Positions 33,351 through 39,662 of a stretch of DNA of 64,000 bases are shown one piece after another (position 1 is the first letter of the stretch; each line of letters opens with the position of its first letter). The position numbers and the translations under genes were made by a program. Below the pieces are notes generated by a model, which did no database searches, had not been told where the DNA came from, and saw only the letters and a program-made list of their open reading frames with translations. The stretch comes from Nocardioides sp. PD653-B2 (GTDB taxonomy: Bacteria; Actinomycetota; Actinomycetes; Propionibacteriales; Nocardioidaceae): contig NZ_BDJE01000033.1 of the NCBI RefSeq assembly GCF_002117935.1, forward strand, positions 40,777-104,776. The letters run 5' to 3'.

Positions 33351-34619
33351 ATGCTCTCCCCTGTCCGCCGGAGTCTGGCCGCGCTCGTCGCCCTGCTCGC
33401 CCTGCTGCTGGGCGCGCTCGTCGGCACGCCGCCGGTCGTCGCGGCGGGCGACACGGGTGTCGCCTTCGGCACGATCAGGTTCCCGCAGCAGGACAACCCG
33501 GGCATCAAGGTGCTGTGGTTCACCCAGGACTGGCGCTACCTCGGCACCAAGACCGCGGTCGGCGGCAGCTACTCGCTCAACCTCCCGGCCGGCTCCTACC
33601 ATCTCCAGTTCGTCGACCAGCGCCCGTCGTACAAGACCGACAAGTACGCGCCGACCGACATCGCCGTCACCGTGCGGGCGGGTGAACCCCGGCAGAAGAA
33701 CGTCACCATGAAGAAGGGCGCCTTCATCACCGGCACCGTGAAGACGCACGGCAAGACGGCCAAGAAGACCCGCGTGGTCGCGGCCAACCAGGACCAGTCG
33801 TCCTTCGAGACCACGGCGAACAACAAGGGCCAGTTCGCGGTCGGCGGGTTGCCGGAGGGCAAGTACTCGCTCTTCACCTACGACCACCGGCACCTCTACG
33901 TCGACAAGAGCACCTACGCGGGCAAGCTGCAGCCCGGCGGCTCGGCCAACGTCGCGATCAACCTGACGAAGAAGGCCGGCAGCCTCCGCGTCTACGTCTT
34001 CACCTCGGCCAACGGCGTCAAGAAGCGGGCCTCCGGCAACCCGGTCGTCACCGCGGTCAGCAAGGCGACCGGGCAGTTCTGGAGCGCGAAGGTCAGGGCC
34101 GGCGACGTCGTCTTCCAGGGCCTCTACCCCGGTAGGTACACGCTCGTGGCCAACGGGTTCGGCGTCTGGTTCGGCCGGACCGGCGTCATCGAGGGCGCGA
34201 ACGTCCGGGCCGGCAAGGCCGACTTCGGGACGTTCACGTACACGAAGCGCGGCGGGTGGGTGAGCGGCACCGTCGTGGACGGCGGCTCCGACGACGGCAG
34301 CGACTTCCCGATGAAGGACTCGGTGGTGAGGCTCTTCGACGCCGGCGGCGCCGAGCTCACGTCGACGACCGCGGACGACAACGGGCACTTCACGCTCAGC
34401 GGGCAATTCGGGACGATGGACGGCCTGACCGTCACCGTCGACCCGAACCCCAGCGGCGGCGGCTGGGCGACCGCGGCGCCGCCCGACAACTACTGCCAGT
34501 TCGTCCAGGGCTCGGCCGCACCGGTCTCGATCACGCTGGGGCAGGGCACCGACGTCGGCGCGGTGCCGTTGCCGCGATCGACCGCGAGCGGCCAGCCGAC
34601 CCAGTGCCTCCCGAACTGA
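33351..34619 (+). CDS. Secreted protein of carboxypeptidase-regulatory-like beta-sandwich modules (paralogue 1)
   Basis: 422 residues with a signal peptide (1-32, ending PPVVAA). The mature protein is a chain of Ig/CarboxypepD_reg-like modules marked by recurring SYSLNLPAGSYHLQF, GQFAVGGLPEGKYSLF, GDVVFQGLYPGRYTL and GHFTLSG segments. Cysteines near the C-terminus (NYCQFV, TQCLPN) may form a disulfide. There is no LPXTG anchor. It is clearly a duplicate of the next gene: KVLWFTQDWRYLGTK versus KVSWFTADWTYLGSR. Probably a cell-surface or matrix protein, function unknown. Confidence 0.75.
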   Translation: MLSPVRRSLAALVALLALLLGALVGTPPVVAAGDTGVAFGTIRFPQQDNPGIKVLWFTQDWRYLGTKTAVGGSYSLNLPAGSYHLQFVDQRPSYKTDKYAPTDIAVTVRAGEPRQKNVTMKKGAFITGTVKTHGKTAKKTRVVAANQDQSSFETTANNKGQFAVGGLPEGKYSLFTYDHRHLYVDKSTYAGKLQPGGSANVAINLTKKAGSLRVYVFTSANGVKKRASGNPVVTAVSKATGQFWSAKVRAGDVVFQGLYPGRYTLVANGFGVWFGRTGVIEGANVRAGKADFGTFTYTKRGGWVSGTVVDGGSDDGSDFPMKDSVVRLFDAGGAELTSTTADDNGHFTLSGQFGTMDGLTVTVDPNPSGGGWATAAPPDNYCQFVQGSAAPVSITLGQGTDVGAVPLPRSTASGQPTQCLPN

Positions 34620-34694
34620 CCGGGCCCGCTCGCCCTTTCAACAACCTTGAGCGAACCCTCGCGCTTTCTTGAGGGAGACCGAAGGTGGGCTCCC

Positions 34695-34700
34695 TAGGCT
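34695..34700 (+). promoter_or_regulatory. -10 box for second secreted paralogue
   Basis: TAGGCT, 7 bases before ATG 34708; the bases just before the ATG (GTGGCC) are the same as in paralogue 1. Confidence 0.5.
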
Positions 34701-34707
34701 CGTGGCC

Positions 34708-36252
34708 ATGCCCGGAACTGCCCCCCGCACCGCCAGCGTGCTGATCGTCGTCGCGGGCATGCTCGCCTCCCTCCTGATCTCGCTCGGCCAGGCACCCGCG
34801 GCCGACGCCGCGGCGTCGGCCGGTCGGGTCCGCGGCTACGTCCTCGCACCGCACGGCGCGAGGCCGCTGCTCAAGGTCTCGTGGTTCACGGCCGACTGGA
34901 CCTACCTCGGCTCGCGGGCGGTCTCCCGCGGCGGCGCGTACTCGCTGTCGCTGCCGGCGGGGACCTACCGCCTCCAGTTCGCCGACAAGCGGCCGTCGTA
35001 CGACGTCACGAAGCTCGCGACCACGGACGCGACCGTGGTCGTCCGACCCGCGCGCACCGCGGTCAAGAACGTGCGCATGCAGCGCGGGTCCGCCATCACC
35101 GGCACCGTCCGGACCGGCGGCAAGCCCGGGTCCAAGGCCACCGTGATCGCGGCCAGCAAGGACGAGCGGTCGTTCGCGACCGTGGCCAACGCGCAGGGCC
35201 AGTTCGCGATCGGCGGGCTGCCCCGGGGCAGCTACTCGGTCTTCACCTACGACCACAAGAAGACCTACGTCGGCAAGAGCACCTTCGTGCGCCGGATCGG
35301 GCCCGGGCAGCCGCAGAACGTCGCCGTCCACCTGACGAAGCGCGCCGGCGGCCTGCTGGTCGACCTGTACGCCGGGGACCGGGCGGTCGGCGGCACGGTC
35401 GTCGTCACCGCGGTCAGCAAGGTGACCGGCCAGTTCTGGACCACCAAGGCCCGCGGCGGGACGGCCGTCTTCCAGGGCCTCTACCCCGGCCGCTACCGAC
35501 TCGTGGCGCCCGGCTACGGCGACTTCCTCGGCCGCACCGGCGATGTCGCGAACGGCCAGGTCCGCCCGGGGCGCACCGCCTTCGGCAGCTTCCGGCTGAC
35601 CCAGCACGGCGGCTCCTTCACGGGCCGACTGGTGGCCGCCGACGACGACTCACCGGTCGGCAGGGCCACCGTCCGGCTGTACGACGCCGGCGGCGCGATC
35701 ATCGCCGCGGCGACGACCGCCGCGGACGGCACCTTCCGGGTCGGCGGCCGGCTGGCCACCTCGAAGGGGATCAGCCTGGTCGCCTTCGACTCCGCCCACC
35801 TGGGCTTGTTCGACACCCTCACGGTGCCGGCCCTGTCGATCAAGGCCGGCCAGACCAAGCGGCTCGGGGACCTCGTGCTGCCGACGTTGCCGTCCGCTGC
35901 GGTCTCCGGCTACGTCGTCGACGCGTCCAACAAGGCGATCAGGCTCGCCGGGGCGACCGTGCGGCTGCTCGATGCCAGGGACGTGGTGATCGCGACGACG
36001 ACGAGCGACGACGACGGCGGGTTCCTGATGGACGAGCGGCTGGCGGCCCAGAGCGGGGTCACGATCCTCGTGCAGCCCGGGGGCACCAGCGACTACCTGG
36101 GCGACCCGGCGACCCGCTGCGAGTACACCTCGACCAAGCACGGCGGGATCGTCCTCGAGACCGACGTTGAGCGCGACCTCGGGCCGGTCGGGATGACCCG
36201 CAAGGCGCGCGGCACCTGCCTGGCGCCGATCGGGGACCCCGTCACGCACTGA
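34708..36252 (+). CDS. Secreted beta-sandwich-module protein (paralogue 2)
   Basis: 514 residues: signal peptide (about 1-35), then the same modules as paralogue 1 (AYSLSLPAGTYRLQF, GQFAIGGLPRGSYSVF, GTAVFQGLYPGRYRL) plus one or two extra modules (VSGYVVDASNKAIRLAGATVRLLD). Cysteine pair TRCEYT and GTCLAPI near the C-terminus. The extra module makes it 92 residues longer than its neighbour. The last 11 bases overlap the 3' end of the opposite-strand isomerase gene. Function unknown. Confidence 0.75.
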   Translation: MPGTAPRTASVLIVVAGMLASLLISLGQAPAADAAASAGRVRGYVLAPHGARPLLKVSWFTADWTYLGSRAVSRGGAYSLSLPAGTYRLQFADKRPSYDVTKLATTDATVVVRPARTAVKNVRMQRGSAITGTVRTGGKPGSKATVIAASKDERSFATVANAQGQFAIGGLPRGSYSVFTYDHKKTYVGKSTFVRRIGPGQPQNVAVHLTKRAGGLLVDLYAGDRAVGGTVVVTAVSKVTGQFWTTKARGGTAVFQGLYPGRYRLVAPGYGDFLGRTGDVANGQVRPGRTAFGSFRLTQHGGSFTGRLVAADDDSPVGRATVRLYDAGGAIIAAATTAADGTFRVGGRLATSKGISLVAFDSAHLGLFDTLTVPALSIKAGQTKRLGDLVLPTLPSAAVSGYVVDASNKAIRLAGATVRLLDARDVVIATTTSDDDGGFLMDERLAAQSGVTILVQPGGTSDYLGDPATRCEYTSTKHGGIVLETDVERDLGPVGMTRKARGTCLAPIGDPVTH

Positions 36253-36616
36253 CCATGTCGGCGTCGCCCCAGAACGCCTTCATGCTGGTGATCAGGCCGT
36301 CGTCGTCGAAGGTCATCACGTCGATCGGCGTCACCGTGTAGGTCTGCTCGCCGACGTGCGTGCCGACCTCGAAGTGGAACGCCGCCGCGCCGCCCGCGAT
36401 CCGCACGGTCACCAGCCGGGTGTCCTTCTCGAGGCCGTCGAGGCCCGCGTAGAACGCGCGGATCCCGTCGCGGTCGGACAGCACCTCCGACCCGACCGGG
36501 TCCTCGACCGTCGCGCCCTCGGCGTACAGCGCCACGATCTCCTCGGACGTGCCGGACCCGACCAGCTCGACGTAGCGGTTCACGACCTCACGGATGCGCT
36601 CGGGGTCCGCGGCCAT
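36242..36616 (-). CDS. Steroid delta-isomerase-like / NTF2-fold protein
   Basis: 124 residues, the size of bacterial ketosteroid isomerase. The catalytic set is visible at matching positions: Tyr15 (VNRYVEL), Asp39 (ATVEDP) and Asp99 (PIDVMTF). In KSI these residues move a proton between C4 and C6 of 3-oxo-delta5-steroids. Clear GAGGAG ribosome site before the ATG, and a KstR-like palindrome 15-28 bases upstream of it. Other NTF2-fold proteins share the general shape, but the three residues favour a real isomerase. Confidence 0.82.
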   Translation of the reverse strand: MAADPERIREVVNRYVELVGSGTSEEIVALYAEGATVEDPVGSEVLSDRDGIRAFYAGLDGLEKDTRLVTVRIAGGAAAFHFEVGTHVGEQTYTVTPIDVMTFDDDGLITSMKAFWGDADMVSA

Positions 36617-36630
36617 CGTCTCCTCATTTC

Positions 36631-36644
36631 TGTAACACGTTCTC
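36631..36644. promoter_or_regulatory. KstR-like operator before the steroid isomerase gene
   Basis: TGTAACACGTTCTC: fits the KstR consensus TNNAACNNGTTNNA except for the last base, with a perfect AACACGTT core. KstR is the TetR repressor of steroid catabolism in mycobacteria and rhodococci. The site lies 15 bases before the ATG at 36616. Confidence 0.5.
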
Positions 36645-36695
36645 GTTGTCCGGCCACCGTAGCGGCCCGGGGCCCGGACGGTCTTGAATGTCCGC

Positions 36696-37295
36696 GTGGA
36701 CCTGCTGCCCGCCTGGCCCCTGCCCGGCGCCCGCGAGCTCGGCGCGCGTCTCGTCGCCTCCTACGACCACCCCGACCGCGGCTACCACGACACCCAGCAC
36801 CTGACCGAGGTGCTCGAGCGGATCACCGAGCTGTCCGCGCACGGGGCGGCGTTCGACCGGATGCCCGTGCTGCTCGCCGCGTGGTTCCACGACGGGGTGT
36901 ACGACGGCCGGTCCGACGCCGAGAAACGGTCGGCCGCCTGGGCCGCGGAGGCGCTGCCGAGCCTGGTCGAGCCGGCGGTCGTCGACGAGGTCGTGCGGCT
37001 GGTGCTGCTCACCGAGCACCACCGCCCCGCCGACGACGACGGCAACGGCTGCGTGCTCTCCGACGCCGACCTGGCGATCCTCGCGGCCCCGGCCGAGCGC
37101 TACACCGAGTACGTCGCCTCGGTGCGCACCGAGTACGCGCAGGTGCCCGACGACCTGTTCGCGCTGGGTCGCGCGGAGATCCTCCGCGACCTGCTCGCCA
37201 AGCCGCACCTCTTCCACACGGAGCACGCCCGGGACGCCTGGGAGGCGGCCGCGCGGGCCAACGTCGAGCGCGAGCTGGCGGCGCTGGCCGGGTAG
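36696..37295 (+). CDS. HD-superfamily predicted metal-dependent phosphohydrolase
   Basis: 199 residues. HD-domain features: YHDTQHLTEVL, AAWFHDGVYDGR (HD pair), LLTEHHRPADDDG and DADLAILAA, the pattern of COG4339 proteins. It is likely a metal-dependent phosphohydrolase; the substrate is unknown. GTG 36696 is preferred over a TTG at 36684. The TAG stop lies in the left end of a long palindrome that also provides the stop codon of the facing gene. Confidence 0.82.
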   Translation: MDLLPAWPLPGARELGARLVASYDHPDRGYHDTQHLTEVLERITELSAHGAAFDRMPVLLAAWFHDGVYDGRSDAEKRSAAWAAEALPSLVEPAVVDEVVRLVLLTEHHRPADDDGNGCVLSDADLAILAAPAERYTEYVASVRTEYAQVPDDLFALGRAEILRDLLAKPHLFHTEHARDAWEAAARANVERELAALAG

Positions 37296-37353
37296 TCCCT
37301 GACGAAAGCGGGGTCGGATCGGTCGGGCGACCCCGCGTTCGTCAGGGACTACC
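37290..37353. repeat. 64-bp palindromic repeat between two converging genes
   Basis: Arms GGGTAGTCCCTGACGAA (from 37290) and TTCGTCAGGGACTACCC (to 37353) are perfect complements, with inner arms GCGGGGTCG / CGACCCCGC and a small loop. The plus-strand TAG at 37293-37295 ends the HD gene; the minus-strand TGA at 37344-37342 ends the DUF4031 gene. It can fold into a very stable hairpin on either strand and may act as a two-way terminator. Related copies: 52505-52566 and 63979-64000. Confidence 0.95.
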
Positions 37354-37605
37354 CTTCCGACGCCGCAGACCGGAGGCGATCAGGCGGGACACGATCTCGC
37401 GGGAGGAGACCGGGGTGGCGCCGGCGGCGACGACCTGGTCGTACCACTCGGACGGCACGTCGTAGTGGTCCCGGTCGAAGCCGCGCTGGGGGATGCCGAG
37501 CGTGGCAGCGAAGGCGTGCAGCTCGTCGTACGACGCGTCGCTCGCCAGGTGGGACCAGAGCCGGCCGTGCCCGGCCGCGTTGGGCGGGTCGATGTAGATC
37601 GTCAT
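37342..37605 (-). CDS. DUF4031 small protein
   Basis: 87 residues of the DUF4031 family: starts MTIYIDPPNAAGHGRLWSHL, then SYDELHAFAATLGIPQRGFDRDHYDVPSEW, ending RRRKGSP. The family is found widely in actinobacteria; function unknown. The ATG overlaps the cutC stop by 4 bp (ATGA). The last three residues, GSP, and the TGA are written by the palindromic repeat. Confidence 0.82.
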   Translation of the reverse strand: MTIYIDPPNAAGHGRLWSHLASDASYDELHAFAATLGIPQRGFDRDHYDVPSEWYDQVVAAGATPVSSREIVSRLIASGLRRRKGSP

Positions 37606-38333
37606 CCGGCGGGGCGCGCCGCCCGCTCCGTCTCCCTGTCGACGGCGGCGTCGAGCAGCAGCCGCCAGGAGCGCACGTGGCCGGCGTCGACGTAGGCCTT
37701 GACGGACCCGCCCGGTCGCGCCTGCGGACCGAGGTGGAACTGCCGGACGCCGGCCCTGACGAACCACGGCACGTGCTCGGCCAGCAGCCCGGCGCCGGGC
37801 AGCAGCAGCCGGGCGAACGCCGGGTCGGCGGCTGCGACCGCGAGCAGGTCGTCGTACCCGACCTCGAGGCCTCGCGGCGAGCCGGCGGAGCGGACGCCCA
37901 CCAGTCCGGGCAGGCCCACCAGGCGGCGCCAGGAGCGCTGCGGCTCGAGGGTGTCGTCGATCGCCGGGCCGAACGTCCACGGGACGCCGGGCAGCCGCGA
38001 CGCGAGATGCGTGCAGACCTCCACGTCGACCTCGAGGTCGGCGTCGAGGAAGCCGAACGAGACACCCTGGGCGCCGCAGCCCAGGTAGTCCTCGGCCAGT
38101 CCGACCAGCCGGGTCAGCTCACCGCCGGTGGTGGTCCAGGAGTCGTTGAGACGCAGCAGCACGAAGACCGGCAGGTCGCTGTCGCGGCAGACGGCCGAGA
38201 CGATCGCGGGCTCGGGGGACATCTCCACCACCGGTCCCGGTGCGGCGAGGTGCAGACGGTCGGCACCGCCCTCGGTCGCGCCGGGTACGTCACGCGGGTC
38301 GAGGACGGCCACCTCGAGCAGCGCCGGGCTCAT
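37602..38333 (-). CDS. cutC: CutC-family protein
   Basis: 243-residue TIM-barrel protein of the CutC family. Visible: LEVAVLDPRDVPGATEGGADRLHLAA at the N-terminus (family ExCVxs... GADRIEL), VFVLLRLND, GVSFGFLDADLEVDVE, FGPAIDD and a PGAGL loop. CutC was linked to copper tolerance in E. coli but that role is disputed. ATG 38333 has a -10 box TACGAT 6 bases upstream, so it is probably leaderless; it overlaps DUF4031 by 4 bp. Confidence 0.82.
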   Translation of the reverse strand: MSPALLEVAVLDPRDVPGATEGGADRLHLAAPGPVVEMSPEPAIVSAVCRDSDLPVFVLLRLNDSWTTTGGELTRLVGLAEDYLGCGAQGVSFGFLDADLEVDVEVCTHLASRLPGVPWTFGPAIDDTLEPQRSWRRLVGLPGLVGVRSAGSPRGLEVGYDDLLAVAAADPAFARLLLPGAGLLAEHVPWFVRAGVRQFHLGPQARPGGSVKAYVDAGHVRSWRLLLDAAVDRETERAARPAG

Positions 38334-38339
38334 GAGGGC

Positions 38340-38345
38340 ATCGTA
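38340..38345 (-). promoter_or_regulatory. -10 box for leaderless cutC
   Basis: Minus-strand TACGAT, exactly 6 bases before the ATG at 38333. Confidence 0.5.
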
Positions 38346-38396
38346 GGACGCGCGGACCGCCCACGGGCGTAGCCGCCCCGGGGGCATGATGGGGGA

Positions 38397-38741
38397 ATGG
38401 ACGACACCCTGCTGTTCGACGCGCGCGCCCGCGTGCTCTCCGACCTGCAGGCTCGCCACCACGCGACGGCGGCTGCGGTCTCGGTGCTCGAGGACGCGGT
38501 CGCGCAGCGCAAGTGGTGGGCGGAGCAGTGGCCGGAGGGCACGGAGTACATCGCCGGCCTGGTCGCCCAGGACGTGCAGGACGCGCTCTTCGAGTCCGTC
38601 GGCCGCTGGCCCGTGTGCCAGGACTGCGGGGACGACGCACCCGTCCACGCGCTGTACATCCAGCCCGACCTCGGCGGTCCCGACCCGGTGTGGGTCTGCG
38701 AGGAGACCGGCGACGTCGTCGCACCCCTCGGAGGACTGTGA
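38397..38741 (+). CDS. Hypothetical protein with CxxC
   Basis: 114 residues, not recognised. N-terminal half is helical and charged (ARARVLSDLQARHHATAAAVSVLEDAVAQRKWW). The C-terminal half has CQDCGDDAPVHALYIQP and VWVCEETG, which could form a zinc ribbon with a His. Short GC-rich run GGGGGA just before the ATG. Divergent from cutC (63 bp). The TGA is followed at once by a degenerate repeat element. Confidence 0.65.
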   Translation: MDDTLLFDARARVLSDLQARHHATAAAVSVLEDAVAQRKWWAEQWPEGTEYIAGLVAQDVQDALFESVGRWPVCQDCGDDAPVHALYIQPDLGGPDPVWVCEETGDVVAPLGGL

Positions 38742-38830
38742 CGTCCCAGCCGCTGGGCCTCGACACGCCGGTCGCGGCCTCGCAGGCTCGGTCGCGCGGC
38801 TCGCTCGACCACCATCAGCGGATCCGCTGA
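38742..38830. repeat. Degenerate repeat element after the hypothetical gene
   Basis: Begins directly after the stop codon with CGTCCCAGCC and includes CTCGACACGCCGGTCGCGG and CGCGCGGCTCGCTCGACC, all resembling the element before lemA at 48460-48550 with many changes. It ends in a perfect 14-bp palindrome, CAGCGGATCCGCTG (38816-38829). Confidence 0.6.
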
Positions 38831-38840
38831 CGCGCCTCCG

Positions 38841-39560
38841 CTAGCCTTCGGTGCCCACCTGGAGCCACATGGTGAACCGGTCGGCCCGGTAGACCGTGCG
38901 CGAGACCTCGACGACCTTCTCCCCCGCCAGACCTCGCCGCGAGTGCCGCAGCACCGGCCCGCCGACCGCGATCTCCAGCAGCTCGGCCTCGTCCCCCGTC
39001 GCCACGTCGGCGTTGATGGAGTCCTCGGCCCAGGTGGGCCGCAGGCCACGCGACTCGAGCGCGTCGTACAGGCTGGTCGGCATCCCGCTCTGCAGGAAGC
39101 CGGGGATCAGGATCTCGTTGAGATAGGCGTCCTCCACGCACATCGGTGCCCCGTCGGCCCGGCGCAGCCGGCGCCAGTGGATGACGGCGTCCCCCTCGGT
39201 CACATTGAGCGCCCGCGCCACCCCCGGACCCGCCTGCTCGCGCCGCGCGAGGAGGGTCTGCGACTCGGCCAGCAAGCCTCGTCGCGCCATCTCCTCGGTG
39301 TAGCTCGTCAGTCGGCTCGCGGCACGCCTCGGGCGAGCCACGAACGTGCCCCGCCCCGGAATCCGCTCCAACAGCCCCTCGACCACCAGGGCATCCATCG
39401 CTTGCCTCACCGTCATGCGGGCGACCCCGAACCGATGCACCAGCTCACGCTCGGAAGGTGCAGGTGAACCGGGTGCCGCCCCCGTGACGAGAGCGCGCAC
39501 GTATTCACGCACCTGGACGTGCTTGAGCGCACGCCCCTCAGTCACCAGCAACTCGTCCAC
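38841..39560 (-). CDS. GntR-family transcriptional regulator with UTRA domain
   Basis: 239 residues. N-terminal wHTH 15-80 (PSERELVHRFGVARMTVRQAMDALVVEG) and a UTRA ligand domain at 95-235 (LTSYTEEMARRGL, HWRRLRRADGAPMCVEDAYL, EVSRTVYRADRF), the HutC branch. It probably senses a sugar or amino-acid derivative. GTG at 39560 with TACAGT 6 bases upstream, so likely leaderless. No obvious metabolic target lies next to it; the upstream genes encode an ABC exporter. Confidence 0.9.
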   Translation of the reverse strand: MDELLVTEGRALKHVQVREYVRALVTGAAPGSPAPSERELVHRFGVARMTVRQAMDALVVEGLLERIPGRGTFVARPRRAASRLTSYTEEMARRGLLAESQTLLARREQAGPGVARALNVTEGDAVIHWRRLRRADGAPMCVEDAYLNEILIPGFLQSGMPTSLYDALESRGLRPTWAEDSINADVATGDEAELLEIAVGGPVLRHSRRGLAGEKVVEVSRTVYRADRFTMWLQVGTEG

Positions 39561-39566
39561 GGTTGA

Positions 39567-39572
39567 ACTGTA
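39567..39572 (-). promoter_or_regulatory. -10 box for leaderless gntR
   Basis: Minus-strand TACAGT, exactly 6 bases before the GTG at 39560. Confidence 0.5.
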
Positions 39573-39627
39573 GGCAGTGAGAGGCCTCCGCGTCCCCAGA
39601 TCGGCAGGAACGCGCGCACCGGAGTGT

Positions 39628-39637
39628 CGAATATTCG
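39628..39637. promoter_or_regulatory. Palindrome upstream of gntR
   Basis: CGAATATTCG, a perfect 10-bp palindrome and AT-rich for this genome, about 55 bases upstream of the gntR -10 box. It could be an autoregulatory GntR site; the distance from the promoter makes this tentative. Confidence 0.3.
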
Positions 39638-39662
39638 GATCTGTGGAGGTCGGTGCCGGGCG

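Noticed and set aside
31032..34406. Very long open frame opposite serA and neighbouring genes
   Set aside because: Third-position GC bias leaves the opposite strand open; the translation is low-complexity (Arg, Gly, Glu, Asp, His rich) and serA, the MpaB-like gene and others are clearly real.
38816..38829. CAGCGGATCCGCTG as a regulator-binding site
   Set aside because: It lies between a stop codon and the 3' end of gntR, not near any promoter; more likely part of the degenerate repeat.
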